From an uncultured Oscillibacter sp. (lineage in GTDB: Bacteria > Bacillota > Clostridia > Oscillospirales > Oscillospiraceae), in the NCBI GenBank assembly GCA_948435975.1, contig CAOJHG010000002.1, positions 1 to 19,755 on the forward strand: a stretch of DNA of 19,755 nt, given 5' to 3'. The translations under genes were made by a program, and so were the position numbers. Shown here piece after piece: positions 1-5,806 of the stretch; within the stretch, counting starts at the first letter, position 1; every line of letters starts with the position of its first letter. The notes under the pieces are model-generated. The model did not search any database and had not been told where the DNA came from. It was given only the letters and a program-made list of their open reading frames with translations.

Positions 1-304
1 GTAGCTCTTGCTGCCTTGTGTGCCGCCCGTATGATTGCGGGCTGGGAGCAATGTTATGGACTTCAAAATCCGTGGCATTGAGCTGGTCAAGTGCGCCTTG
101 ACCCGGCAACACACGGCCTTTCAGCCGCGGGATTCCGCAGGATTGTACCTTATCCACCAGAGGTTCAAGATCCCTTTTCAAAAAAGCGAGCCTCTTCGTA
201 CCCAGCAGAACCCCAACACGCCGCTCAATGTACCAAAGCAAGCAGCAGATTTTGTATCCTATCACAAAATCTGCTGCCTTTTCTTTTTTAAGTGCCCCTT
301 TCAC
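1..304 (-). CDS. possible partial unknown protein, runs off the left edge
   Basis: An open frame runs on the minus strand from a GTG at 304-302 to base 1 with no stop, about 101 codons. It would begin VKGALKKEKAADFVIGYKIC and continues with a basic, soluble-looking sequence. I recognise no family. A GGAGG lies upstream but at a long spacing of about 12 bases. The palindrome at 242-277 lies inside the frame. If real, the gene is divergent from the sigma-like gene at 368, and the plus-strand open frame across the same bases is its shadow. The alternative is that this is non-coding DNA and the palindrome is simply a terminator. Coding status rests only on frame openness and plausible composition. 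Confidence 0.35.
   Translation of the reverse strand, partial: MKGALKKEKAADFVIGYKICCLLWYIERRVGVLLGTKRLAFLKRDLEPLVDKVQSCGIPRLKGRVLPGQGALDQLNATDFEVHNIAPSPQSYGRHTRQQEL
242..289 (+). terminator. perfect 14-bp stem terminator-like hairpin
   Basis: A 14-base arm at 242-255 pairs perfectly with 264-277 around an 8-base loop and is followed on the plus strand by CTTTTCTTTTTT. It has the form of an intrinsic terminator for transcription entering from the left, and it would insulate the sigma-like gene at 368. It also overlaps a possible minus-strand gene. Confidence 0.6.
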
Positions 305-367
305 TGCCGCGATCCGCCTCCATCGTCTGAATCTCACCAAATTCAGCCGAAATGGAGGAACAATCTC

Positions 368-802
368 GTGGAAGCGAAACACGAGGAAACGTACTCTCCC
401 GAGTACCAGCGGCAGGTCCGCTACCAATTTGAATCCTTTTGCCGGAAGGTGATCCACAGCGAGCGCTGCGATTACCTCCGCCGGATGCTGCGCCACATGG
501 AATATGAGACGAACTTCTCCGCTCTGCCCGAGGGCTGCCTCAACAGCGTTGACCGGGTAGAGAGCAACGTGGAGTGTCCATACATATTTAATGTATGCGG
601 CTACTCCATCCCCATCCAGGATGACCGCCTGGCTTCCGCGCTCCTGGAGTTCGATGACATGGAGCGCGGCATCCTGCTCTTGTCCTATTCCATCAAGCTG
701 AGCGACAGAGCCGTGGGCGAGCTGCTGAAGCTCTCCCGGTCCCGGGTCTGGCGCATGAAATCGAAGCTGCTCTCGGCGCTTCGGGAAAAGATGAAGGAGT
801 GA
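368..802 (+). CDS. sigma-70-like regulator of a conjugative element
   Basis: This 144-residue protein starts at a GTG placed 9 bases after GGAGG (354-358). The frame is open further upstream, but that part has no ribosome site and crosses the hairpin at 242-277. The last 60 or so residues form a region-4-like helix-turn-helix: an acidic helix (LLEFDDMERGILLLSY) followed by LSDRAVGELLKLSRSRVWRMKSK, a typical sigma-70 recognition helix. Regions 2 and 3 are not recognisable, so it resembles the small sigma-like proteins of Tn916-type elements (orf7) rather than a full sigma factor. Its stop lies 5 bases before the ATG of the HTH_16-type gene, which implies co-expression. The likely role is control of element excision or transfer. 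Family identity is inferred from motif and context. Confidence 0.75.
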   Translation: MEAKHEETYSPEYQRQVRYQFESFCRKVIHSERCDYLRRMLRHMEYETNFSALPEGCLNSVDRVESNVECPYIFNVCGYSIPIQDDRLASALLEFDDMERGILLLSYSIKLSDRAVGELLKLSRSRVWRMKSKLLSALREKMKE

Positions 803-807
803 AGCAT

Positions 808-1050
808 ATGCGCTATAGCAAACAGCCGGAGGAAAGCCTGGTGCCCTTCGAGGTCATTCGGTCGGCGACCCAAGGCGATCCCGAGGCCCTGGCCAGCGTC
901 CTGAAGCATTTTGAGAAGGACATCACCCAGATGTCCACCCGCATTTTCTATGACGAGTTCGGCCAATCCCACCGCTGCGTCGACTACGACCTGAAGCAGC
1001 GCATCGAATGCCGCCTGATGGCCCAGATCATTCTGAAGTTTAAGATCTGA
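808..1050 (+). CDS. HTH_16-type conjugative element protein
   Basis: This 80-residue protein is of the kind annotated as helix-turn-helix (HTH_16, Tn916 orf8-like) in Firmicute conjugative elements. The conserved pattern is visible: VPFEVIRSATQGDPEALASVL, then a middle segment, and a C-terminus DYDLKQRIECRLMAQIILKF. I chose the ATG at 808 because AAGGAG (794-799) lies 8 bases before it; a GTG at 799 overlaps that site. It begins just after the sigma-like gene and probably works with it in regulating the element. A strong hairpin and a recombinase-site cluster follow before the recombinase. Confidence 0.75.
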   Translation: MRYSKQPEESLVPFEVIRSATQGDPEALASVLKHFEKDITQMSTRIFYDEFGQSHRCVDYDLKQRIECRLMAQIILKFKI

Positions 1051-1078
1051 CCGCCCAACGGCAGGGGACCGCACAAAG

Positions 1079-1112
1079 GGAGGGTGTGTCCGGGTTTTCC
1101 CGGGCACGCCTC
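1079..1112 (+). terminator. strong GC hairpin after the regulator pair
   Basis: GTGTCCGGG at 1086-1094 pairs with CCCGGGCAC at 1099-1107 (one G-U pair) around a TTTT loop. The stem extends outward as GGAGG/CCTCC at 1079-1083 and 1108-1112 with a small bulge. There is no U tract after it, so it may be a pausing or processing hairpin rather than a classic terminator. It separates the regulator pair from the recombinase site cluster. Confidence 0.45.
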
Positions 1113-1119
1113 CCCCACT

Positions 1120-1225
1120 CAACATAAGGTAATTTATGTTGTAAAACCTCCCCTTGAACCGTGTAATAAGGGCGGTGAACGCAACATAACTTATTCGTCT
1201 TTGCCCATTTTCCAATGCAACATAA
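1120..1225 (+). other. TnpI-type recombination site cluster (IRS-like)
   Basis: Four copies of the 8-mer CAACATAA are packed here. Two form a perfect inverted repeat, CAACATAA (1120-1127), six bases (GGTAAT), TTATGTTG (1134-1141). Two are direct repeats preceded by G, at 1182-1189 and 1218-1225, spaced 36 bases apart. Two inverted core motifs plus two direct accessory motifs, upstream of the recombinase gene, is the known organisation of the Tn4430 TnpI internal resolution site. I infer that the recombinase at 1246 binds here, exchanges strands in the 6-bp core spacer, and may repress its own promoter by binding. Confidence 0.7.
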
Positions 1226-1245
1226 TTTACAAGGAGGAATTCATT

Positions 1246-2082
1246 TTGAAAGAGAGATTCCGCGATTACCTTGCGGCGAAGGGCTGCGCCGAGAGGACCA
1301 TTGAAACCTATGGCCAAGCGGTGGAGGGATATATGGAGTGGTATCAGGAGACATTTGGGGAACCGCTTCAAAGGCTGTATCGCGCCAACGTTCTGGACTA
1401 CATCTCCTACCTGCGGACCGTGCGGAAGCTGGTCAACCGCTCGGTGAACACAAAGCTGGCCGCGCTCCAGAATTTGAATGACTATTTGATCGAGAGCGGC
1501 GCCCAGACGGAGAAGGTTCTGTCAAAGCAGGACTACCTGAAGGTTCAGACCTCCTACGCCAGCCCCAGCACCATAAACCGTGATCAGGTGGAGGCTTTCC
1601 GCCAGCGTGTGCTGGAGGGGAGCGGGAAGCGGAACTATGCCATCGTCACGGTCATGGCCTACGCGGGCCTGCGGATCAGCGAGTGCCTGGCCCTCAGTCC
1701 GGAGGATGTGTCCCTGCCCGCGAGAGAGATCACCGTCCGCAGCGGGAAGGGAGGAAAGACGCGGGTCGTGTTCATTGGAGACAAAGTGGTGAACGCGGTA
1801 AAGGAGTATCTGACGGAATGCCCTAATGATGGCAGGCCCTATCTGTTTGTCAGCCGGCGGGGAGGGCCGCTGAGCCGCGAGCAGGTCAACCGAATCTGCA
1901 ACGACTACTCCGATATCATCACGCCTCACGCCCTCCGGCACTTTTACTGCTCCTCCGCCATTGAGGCCGGATTCAGCATCAGCGAGGTAGCCAACCAGGC
2001 CGGCCACTCCAATATCCATACTACGCTGCTCTATACAAACCCGACTCGGGAAAAGATGAAGGAAAAGGCGAACTTGCTATGA
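1246..2082 (+). CDS. tyrosine recombinase, TnpI-like
   Basis: This 278-residue site-specific recombinase starts at TTG 1246, 9 bases after GGAGG (1233-1237). The longer open frame upstream runs through the repeat cluster and is rejected. Residues 1-85 form a SAM-like core-binding domain (FRDYLAAKGCAERTIETYGQ). Residues 110-278 form the catalytic domain with Arg143 (GLRISE), a lysine in the beta hairpin (GKGGKTR, 168-172), His228-x-x-Arg231 (HALRH), His254 (GHSNIHTT) and the nucleophile Tyr263 (LLYTN). The full catalytic set is present, so it should be active. No Tn3-family transposase follows it, so it probably resolves or integrates the element rather than acting as a transposon co-resolvase. 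The target is inferred from the repeats directly upstream. Confidence 0.88.
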   Translation: MKERFRDYLAAKGCAERTIETYGQAVEGYMEWYQETFGEPLQRLYRANVLDYISYLRTVRKLVNRSVNTKLAALQNLNDYLIESGAQTEKVLSKQDYLKVQTSYASPSTINRDQVEAFRQRVLEGSGKRNYAIVTVMAYAGLRISECLALSPEDVSLPAREITVRSGKGGKTRVVFIGDKVVNAVKEYLTECPNDGRPYLFVSRRGGPLSREQVNRICNDYSDIITPHALRHFYCSSAIEAGFSISEVANQAGHSNIHTTLLYTNPTREKMKEKANLL

Positions 2083-2110
2083 TGATCCATTAAGGCATGC
2101 TATTTGTGCG

Positions 2111-2144
2111 GCAGTTCGATAAGAGCACCTGCCGCATGAACTGC
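2111..2144 (+). repeat. nested alternative stem-loops after the recombinase
   Basis: GCAGTTC (2111-2117) pairs with GAACTGC (2138-2144), while GCGGCAG just upstream can instead pair with CTGCCGC inside the loop (2129-2135). The two stems exclude each other. The stretch from 2083 to 2232 has no gene and could contain an attachment site, but no duplicate of it was found in the window. Confidence 0.35.
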
Positions 2145-2232
2145 TCACGCAGAACATGATTGGAAGCTGCGTCAGAAAGGTAATTGGCCTACGCCCAACA
2201 ATCTGCGATATCCACGACGAGGAGGTTTCATC

Positions 2233-2418
2233 ATGGGAAAGCATCACAGAAAGCCAAAAGCGTACCTGAAGCAATATTATAATGGATATTTTATGTTTGA
2301 AAGGGCTAAAGTTTGGATAGCAACAGATACTTTTGAAAACTTTATAGCAAGTGGGAGAACAAGAGAGGAATGTGAAGCAGAATGCAGGCGTAAAGGGTAT
2401 CGCCCAGTGAGGGAATGA
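2233..2418 (+). CDS. small basic hypothetical protein
   Basis: A 61-residue protein begins MGKHHRKPKAYLKQYYNGYF and ends with a REECEAECRRKGY segment. The ATG follows GAGGAGG (2219-2225) at a good spacing. It is rich in Lys, Arg and Tyr, has no membrane segment and carries two cysteines near the end. Its codons are clearly more AT-rich than those of its neighbours, suggesting separate acquisition. I recognise no family. It stands alone between the recombinase and the coiled-coil gene, and the ribosome site is the main support that it is expressed. Confidence 0.6.
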   Translation: MGKHHRKPKAYLKQYYNGYFMFERAKVWIATDTFENFIASGRTREECEAECRRKGYRPVRE

Positions 2419-2493
2419 TTTTCTTCTGCCCAAGCTCCCTATTCCCCCAAAACCGCAAACGGCGCCCGCGTTACTCCTAGTAGCATCTGTTCT

Positions 2494-3090
2494 ATGGCAT
2501 TTTATGAGGAACTCTGTAGTGAAGCCGAAGAAGCCATTCAACATGACCGACATATAGGTAATGCCGTGATTGATTTCATCCGCCAGTTCGATCCGCCGCG
2601 GGCGGACCGCTATGCGCAGTACCGCTTGGACCGGTATGCCCGCAGAGCGGAGGAGTCCCGGCAGAGGCTGCAGAAGGAAAAAGCAGAAGAGGAGGCGGAA
2701 AAAGCCAGGCAAACAGCCGAACAGGCGGCAAGACGGGCAATGCTTCTTGGCTGGGCCGATGGAATGAGCAGCTTCCAGTTTGGGCGGGTCATGAAGGTTC
2801 TTGAAAAGAAAATCCGTATTGAGGGGACTGTCATGCCGTGGCATCAGTTTGCTCGGTGGGCGATTCAAAATGGATGGCTTCCGTATAAGAAAGAGAATGC
2901 CACTACCAGGTATGAGAAGAATTCCAAGAAGAGCCGCACGGAATACCGGCTCCAAAAAGGTGGTCTCTATTATAAGGTTTCAAAAACGGTCTTCGACTTT
3001 GCCAGTTATCTTGCCGGCAAGGATCCTTGTTGTTTTTCTTTAGCTGAAGAGGAACGGCCCGCTGCGGAGCCGCCGGATCACAGGAGGTGA
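2494..3090 (+). CDS. hypothetical protein with central coiled coil
   Basis: This 198-residue protein is of unknown function. Residues 45-80 are a strongly charged Glu/Lys/Arg/Ala stretch predicted by eye to be a coiled coil (RRAEESRQRLQKEKAEEEAE). A mixed region follows (LGWADGMSSFQFGRVMKVLE), then MPWHQFARWAIQNGWLP, which reads like a small winged-helix-type segment. The C-terminus is basic, then acidic. No clear ribosome site precedes the ATG, so the start is uncertain. Its stop overlaps the ribosome site of the next gene, so the two are probably in one transcript. Context suggests an accessory role in the element. Confidence 0.6.
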   Translation: MAFYEELCSEAEEAIQHDRHIGNAVIDFIRQFDPPRADRYAQYRLDRYARRAEESRQRLQKEKAEEEAEKARQTAEQAARRAMLLGWADGMSSFQFGRVMKVLEKKIRIEGTVMPWHQFARWAIQNGWLPYKKENATTRYEKNSKKSRTEYRLQKGGLYYKVSKTVFDFASYLAGKDPCCFSLAEEERPAAEPPDHRR

Positions 3091-3095
3091 ACATC

Positions 3096-3317
3096 GTGAT
3101 TTGGAAAATCCCTGTCATATGGGAGATGTGCGGCTGCATCCAGGTTGAAGCCGATACGCTGGAGACTGCGATGAAAGCGGCGGAGGACCCAGAAGGAAAT
3201 ATTCCCCTGCCCGCAGACGGAAGTTACGTTGACGGCAGCTGGACGCTTTCCAGCACAGACCCAGGGTATGTGCGGCTGTTTCAGGACGCGCAAACGCAGA
3301 AGGAGGACTGCAAATGA
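3096..3317 (+). CDS. small DpnD/PcfM-like hypothetical protein
   Basis: I place the start at GTG 3096, 8 bases after AGGAGG (3082-3087); an in-frame GTG at 3087 overlaps that site. The 73-residue product (VIWKIPVIWEMCGCIQVEAD) alternates beta-strand-like segments with an alpha segment (TLETAMKAAEDPEG) and ends with acidic residues. The pattern of a strand, then VEADTLETAMK, resembles the small DpnD/PcfM-like domain common on Firmicute plasmids and conjugative elements, whose role is unknown. The stop overlaps the next start (ATGA), so the two genes are translationally coupled. Family assignment is tentative. Confidence 0.6.
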   Translation: MIWKIPVIWEMCGCIQVEADTLETAMKAAEDPEGNIPLPADGSYVDGSWTLSSTDPGYVRLFQDAQTQKEDCK

Positions 3318-3511
3318 AATATTGCATCACCATGGAACGCACACTGTCCCTGGCCATCCATTTTGACGCCAATAGTGATGACGAAGCGTATGTCAAAGCG
3401 GAAGGAATCGCCCAAAAAACCACGGCGTCCGAATTCGAGGAGGGGAGCGAGCAGCGTGACTACTCCCTCTGCGACGCGGATGCCGGCCGGACGTTGGTGA
3501 ACTGGCGTTGA
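3314..3511 (+). CDS. small DpnD/PcfM-like hypothetical protein
   Basis: This 65-residue protein begins MKYCITMERTLSLAIHFDAN and continues SDDEAYVKAEGIAQK. The layout of an N-terminal strand, a TLS motif, a second strand with D/E-A and a helix is like DpnD/PcfM-family small proteins. Its ATG overlaps the stop of the preceding gene by four bases. The two neighbours share the same beta-beta-alpha pattern, so they may be a diverged tandem pair. The function is unknown. A GC hairpin follows before the next gene. Confidence 0.62.
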   Translation: MKYCITMERTLSLAIHFDANSDDEAYVKAEGIAQKTTASEFEEGSEQRDYSLCDADAGRTLVNWR

Positions 3512-3527
3512 AGGCGTCTCACATCCC

Positions 3528-3558
3528 GGGCGGCGGATTATGTAAACTGCCGGCCGCC
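3528..3558 (+). terminator. GC-rich hairpin, possible weak terminator
   Basis: GGGCGGCGG at 3528-3536 pairs with CCGGCCGCC at 3550-3558 with one bulged base, followed only by TTAAT. It could terminate or attenuate transcription between the small gene pair and the DUF4241-like gene. Confidence 0.35.
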
Positions 3559-3582
3559 TTAATCTGAAGAGGAGGAATTAAA

Positions 3583-4155
3583 TTGAGACGAGCATATCAC
3601 AAGCTGGGGGCCTTTGAAATGACCAGCAATCTGATGCGGGTCAGCGACCCTTGCTATAACAAGGAAGTATGGTGCAGCGGCGCCATTCCAGGCTGCATGA
3701 AGGGCAAGTGGGAGACTGCGGTGGTCTATAAGGATGAGGGGGTATTTGGCATCAGGGTCTCCATGCTCGCGGCAAGGCACGCCCCTACTGTACGCTCCTT
3801 CACCCCATGCGGAAAAGTGTGGACAGACGAAAAGCATATTCATTATTCTTCCGGCTGGGAAATCTGTGATTTTGAAGTGGGAGTGGACTCCGGCCAGGCG
3901 GGCCTGTTCGATGATGCGCATTATCAGGACTCCCATGTGTTTGACGGTGCGCCTAAAGCGAAGCGCGACTTCAAAGATGTCTGGTATAACCATTGCTGCG
4001 ATCTGACCCTTGGGCCGAAGCAGGCTGGGATTATCCCATTTGGCGTGGTTTCGTCCTCCGGTTACGGCGACGGCGGATACACGGCGCTCTGCCACAGGAA
4101 TTCCGCCAAGCAGGTGGACTGTGTTGTGATCGTGTTCCTTGCGGATACAGAATAA
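3583..4155 (+). CDS. DUF4241-like protein
   Basis: This 190-residue protein starts at TTG 3583, with GGAGG (3571-3575) 7 bases before it. The N-terminus has a conserved-looking SDPCYNKEVWCSGAI segment. The C-terminal half has the features of DUF4241-family proteins: a VDSGQAGLFDD motif and the SSGYGDGGYTAL glycine-rich motif, followed by hydrophobic strands (VDCVVIVFLA). The biochemical role of this family is unknown to me. It has no signal peptide and appears cytosolic. It stands as a single gene between the small DpnD/PcfM-like pair and the 87-residue gene at 4241. Assignment is by motif only. Confidence 0.65.
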   Translation: MRRAYHKLGAFEMTSNLMRVSDPCYNKEVWCSGAIPGCMKGKWETAVVYKDEGVFGIRVSMLAARHAPTVRSFTPCGKVWTDEKHIHYSSGWEICDFEVGVDSGQAGLFDDAHYQDSHVFDGAPKAKRDFKDVWYNHCCDLTLGPKQAGIIPFGVVSSSGYGDGGYTALCHRNSAKQVDCVVIVFLADTE

Positions 4156-4240
4156 TGCATATCCCTAATCCCCTACACGAAGCTGATCGCATGCAGAGGA
4201 TTACCAAAGTCACTGAAACATAGCATTGGAGGACAACCAT

Positions 4241-4504
4241 ATGCGCCGCTATTCTGAAAACGAGATATGTGAAACCGTATTTCATCTCGCCCGGTACGCT
4301 GAATGCCTGGAAATTGACAAGACGATCACGGTGCCTGATGAGCGGGAGCTTTTCTGGATGATCCTTGAATGGGCGAGAGAATTTACAAGGGCCTTTGATC
4401 CATGTGGCGTGAAGGACTATATGATTGAGTTGGAGAACCAGGGAACGAAGTGGCTCATATCGGCATTTCCCTATATGCCGGAACCGGATGAAAGGCGGGA
4501 ATAG
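4241..4504 (+). CDS. hypothetical protein
   Basis: An 87-residue mostly helical, acidic protein starts MRRYSENEICETVFHLARYA. GGAGG (4228-4232) lies 8 bases before the ATG. No family is recognised. It ends with TAG at 4502-4504, only 3 bases before the -35 box of the first leader module (4508), so that promoter begins immediately after this gene. It could be the last gene of an upstream unit or singly expressed. Confidence 0.6.
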   Translation: MRRYSENEICETVFHLARYAECLEIDKTITVPDERELFWMILEWAREFTRAFDPCGVKDYMIELENQGTKWLISAFPYMPEPDERRE

Positions 4505-4507
4505 GAC

Positions 4508-4536
4508 TTGCTATTTCCAATTGCCTGCGCTATAAT
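4508..4536 (+). promoter_or_regulatory. sigma-A promoter of leader module copy 1
   Basis: TTGCTA (4508-4513), a 17-base spacer and TATAAT (4531-4536). Six bases later comes ATACAGTATC (4543-4552), at exactly the same distance as in the other two copies. It drives the leader RNA and, by read-through, the operon starting at 4739. Confidence 0.85.
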
Positions 4537-4542
4537 ACCATC

Positions 4543-4630
4543 ATACAGTATCCGTAATTGCCGCACAGGCAGTTTCCGTAACCGAGTTGCAAAGCGTCCA
4601 AAGGTTGTCATGACCTTTGGGCGCTTTTTT
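4543..4630 (+). ncRNA. leader RNA module copy 1 with intrinsic terminator
   Basis: The predicted transcript of about 88 nt starts in ATACAGTATCCGT. It forms a 7-bp hairpin (4556-4562 with 4568-4574, loop GCACA), a linker containing CCGTAACCGAGTTGCAAAGCG, and a 14-bp terminator stem (4591-4604 with 4614-4627) ending in a T run. The right arm CCTTTGGGCGCTTTTTT is identical to that of copy 2. A second terminator follows at 4653. It could be a read-through-controlled leader for the 4739-8309 operon or an independent small RNA. Confidence 0.75.
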
Positions 4631-4652
4631 GTTTCCCCGCACGAATGTGCAG

Positions 4653-4686
4653 AAGGCGCGAGAGCAGCCAGCTCCCGCGCCTTTTT
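4653..4686 (+). terminator. second terminator after leader copy 1
   Basis: GGCGCG (4655-4660) plus GAGC (4662-4665) pairs with GCTC (4671-4674) plus CGCGCC (4676-4681), with one A-C mismatch, and AA/TT pairs extend it. TTTTTATATA follows. The hairpin is unrelated in sequence to the first terminator. No promoter is visible between it and the gene at 4739. Confidence 0.75.
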
Positions 4687-4738
4687 ATATATACCGCGAC
4701 GGCAAACCGCCAAATTTATTCTTGAGGAGTTGATACAA

Positions 4739-5176
4739 ATGGCATTTACCTTTCATCAAGCCGGCATGGAAAAGCAGCTGCTGTCCCAGTTATCCCCGCC
4801 ACTGGCGCAGGCGCTGGAGCAGATTGCCCAGTCTCTGCCCGCGGACTTCGACCGCCAGGCCTCCGGCATCCCAGCCTTCTTTCACAACTTCATGGATGGA
4901 TTTTGGACGCCCTTTGAGGAAGTCTGCCAATCCGACACCGAGGGGTTGAGGAAAGCCGATCAGACAATCCGTGCCTTGGAGCATTCGTTGGTACAGAGTC
5001 TGACCGAGAAGCAGCGCAAACGTTTAGACCAGTTCTGTGACGCTCTGAACGCCCGCAATACCGAGGAACTGGAGTGTGCGTTTTTGGTGGGATACCAAAC
5101 GGCTGTCCGGCTCACACTGATGGGCCTCTTCCCCCTGAACACGCTGTTCCAGCGGGAAACGCCGCATGAAGGATAG
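4739..5176 (+). CDS. hypothetical helical protein (DUF6809-like C-terminus?)
   Basis: This 145-residue protein starts at ATG 4739, preceded by GAGGAG (4724-4729). It is all-helical: an N-terminal half (FHQAGMEKQLLSQLSPPLAQ) and a C-terminal helical pair (LTEKQRKRLDQFCDALNARN, then AFLVGYQTAVRLTLMGL). The C-terminal half resembles the small helical DUF6809-type proteins of clostridial elements, but this is a weak match by eye. It is the first gene after leader copy 1 and overlaps the next gene by 11 bases, so it heads the operon. The function is unknown. Confidence 0.65.
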   Translation: MAFTFHQAGMEKQLLSQLSPPLAQALEQIAQSLPADFDRQASGIPAFFHNFMDGFWTPFEEVCQSDTEGLRKADQTIRALEHSLVQSLTEKQRKRLDQFCDALNARNTEELECAFLVGYQTAVRLTLMGLFPLNTLFQRETPHEG

Positions 5177-5747
5177 GCGGGCCGCCTCCGAGTACCGGCA
5201 AAAGCGCCATTCCTGCGCAGACAAGGTCGACCGTGTCGAAGACTTGGATTTGGACGCCATTTCACGAGAGGACCTGATCTGGCAACATGGGACCGGAGTA
5301 AGCGTTTCCCATGGTACCGGACGGGCGAAAACCTATACCTATCGTTCTGGCGTGCAGACGAAAGCAGGCAACCTGGAGCTTTCTGTGTGGACCGCCGCCG
5401 CTCGGTATGTGGTCAAACGCGACGGGCTGGAGGCGGAGGCCGGGCATCTTCGGGAATTCTTTACTCAGCATGGATACCGAATTGGACGGACATCGGGAGC
5501 CAGGGAAAGGGAAGTCCTCTGTTGCTGTATATCCGGACTTTACCAGAACCCTCAATGGGTAGGCTTTGTTCCCTATAACCAAAGATATCACCCGGAGGCG
5601 TTGAAAAAAGCGCATCTCGTGCGCATGATCTCAGTGTGCTGCCAGACGCCCGGCTTCGTTACGGAGGAACAAATCGCCGGGAGCTGCGACGGGAAGGTTG
5701 CCTGCCCGGTCTGCGGCTGCTTTTCAAATTACAAACGGCTGTCATAA
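5166..5747 (+). CDS. hypothetical protein with C-terminal Cys motif
   Basis: This 193-residue protein starts inside the end of the preceding gene (11-base overlap), which suggests coupling. Residues 1-35 are charged. The middle contains YVVKRDGLEAEAGHLREFFT, and later GLYQNPQWVGFVPYNQRYHP. The C-terminus has several cysteines (VCCQTPGF, then GKVACPVCGCF) that could bind zinc, although only one clear CxxC pair is seen. I recognise no family. A perfect hairpin starts 10 bases after the stop. Confidence 0.6.
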   Translation: MKDRRAASEYRQKRHSCADKVDRVEDLDLDAISREDLIWQHGTGVSVSHGTGRAKTYTYRSGVQTKAGNLELSVWTAAARYVVKRDGLEAEAGHLREFFTQHGYRIGRTSGAREREVLCCCISGLYQNPQWVGFVPYNQRYHPEALKKAHLVRMISVCCQTPGFVTEEQIAGSCDGKVACPVCGCFSNYKRLS

Positions 5748-5756
5748 AGGCAGCCG

Positions 5757-5793
5757 GCCAGGAAGCAAGGCGCTTGCTTCCTGGCATTTCTTT
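5757..5793 (+). terminator. 13-bp perfect hairpin within the operon
   Basis: Bases 5757-5769 pair perfectly with 5773-5785 around the loop GCG, followed by ATTTCTTT. It lies between two genes of one apparent operon, so it may be a partial terminator that lowers expression of the downstream genes, or an RNA-stabilising hairpin. The ribosome site AGGAGG lies just after it. Confidence 0.65.
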
Positions 5794-5806
5794 AGGAGGG
5801 TTCCTA

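Noticed and set aside
35..367. N-terminal extension of the sigma-like protein
   Set aside because: It passes through the hairpin at 242-277 and lacks a ribosome site; GTG 368 has GGAGG at 9 bases.
1084..1245. N-terminal extension of the recombinase
   Set aside because: It runs through the CAACATAA repeat cluster; TTG 1246 has a strong ribosome site.
4508..4738. N-terminal extension of the 4739 gene
   Set aside because: It would cross the promoter and both terminators of leader copy 1.
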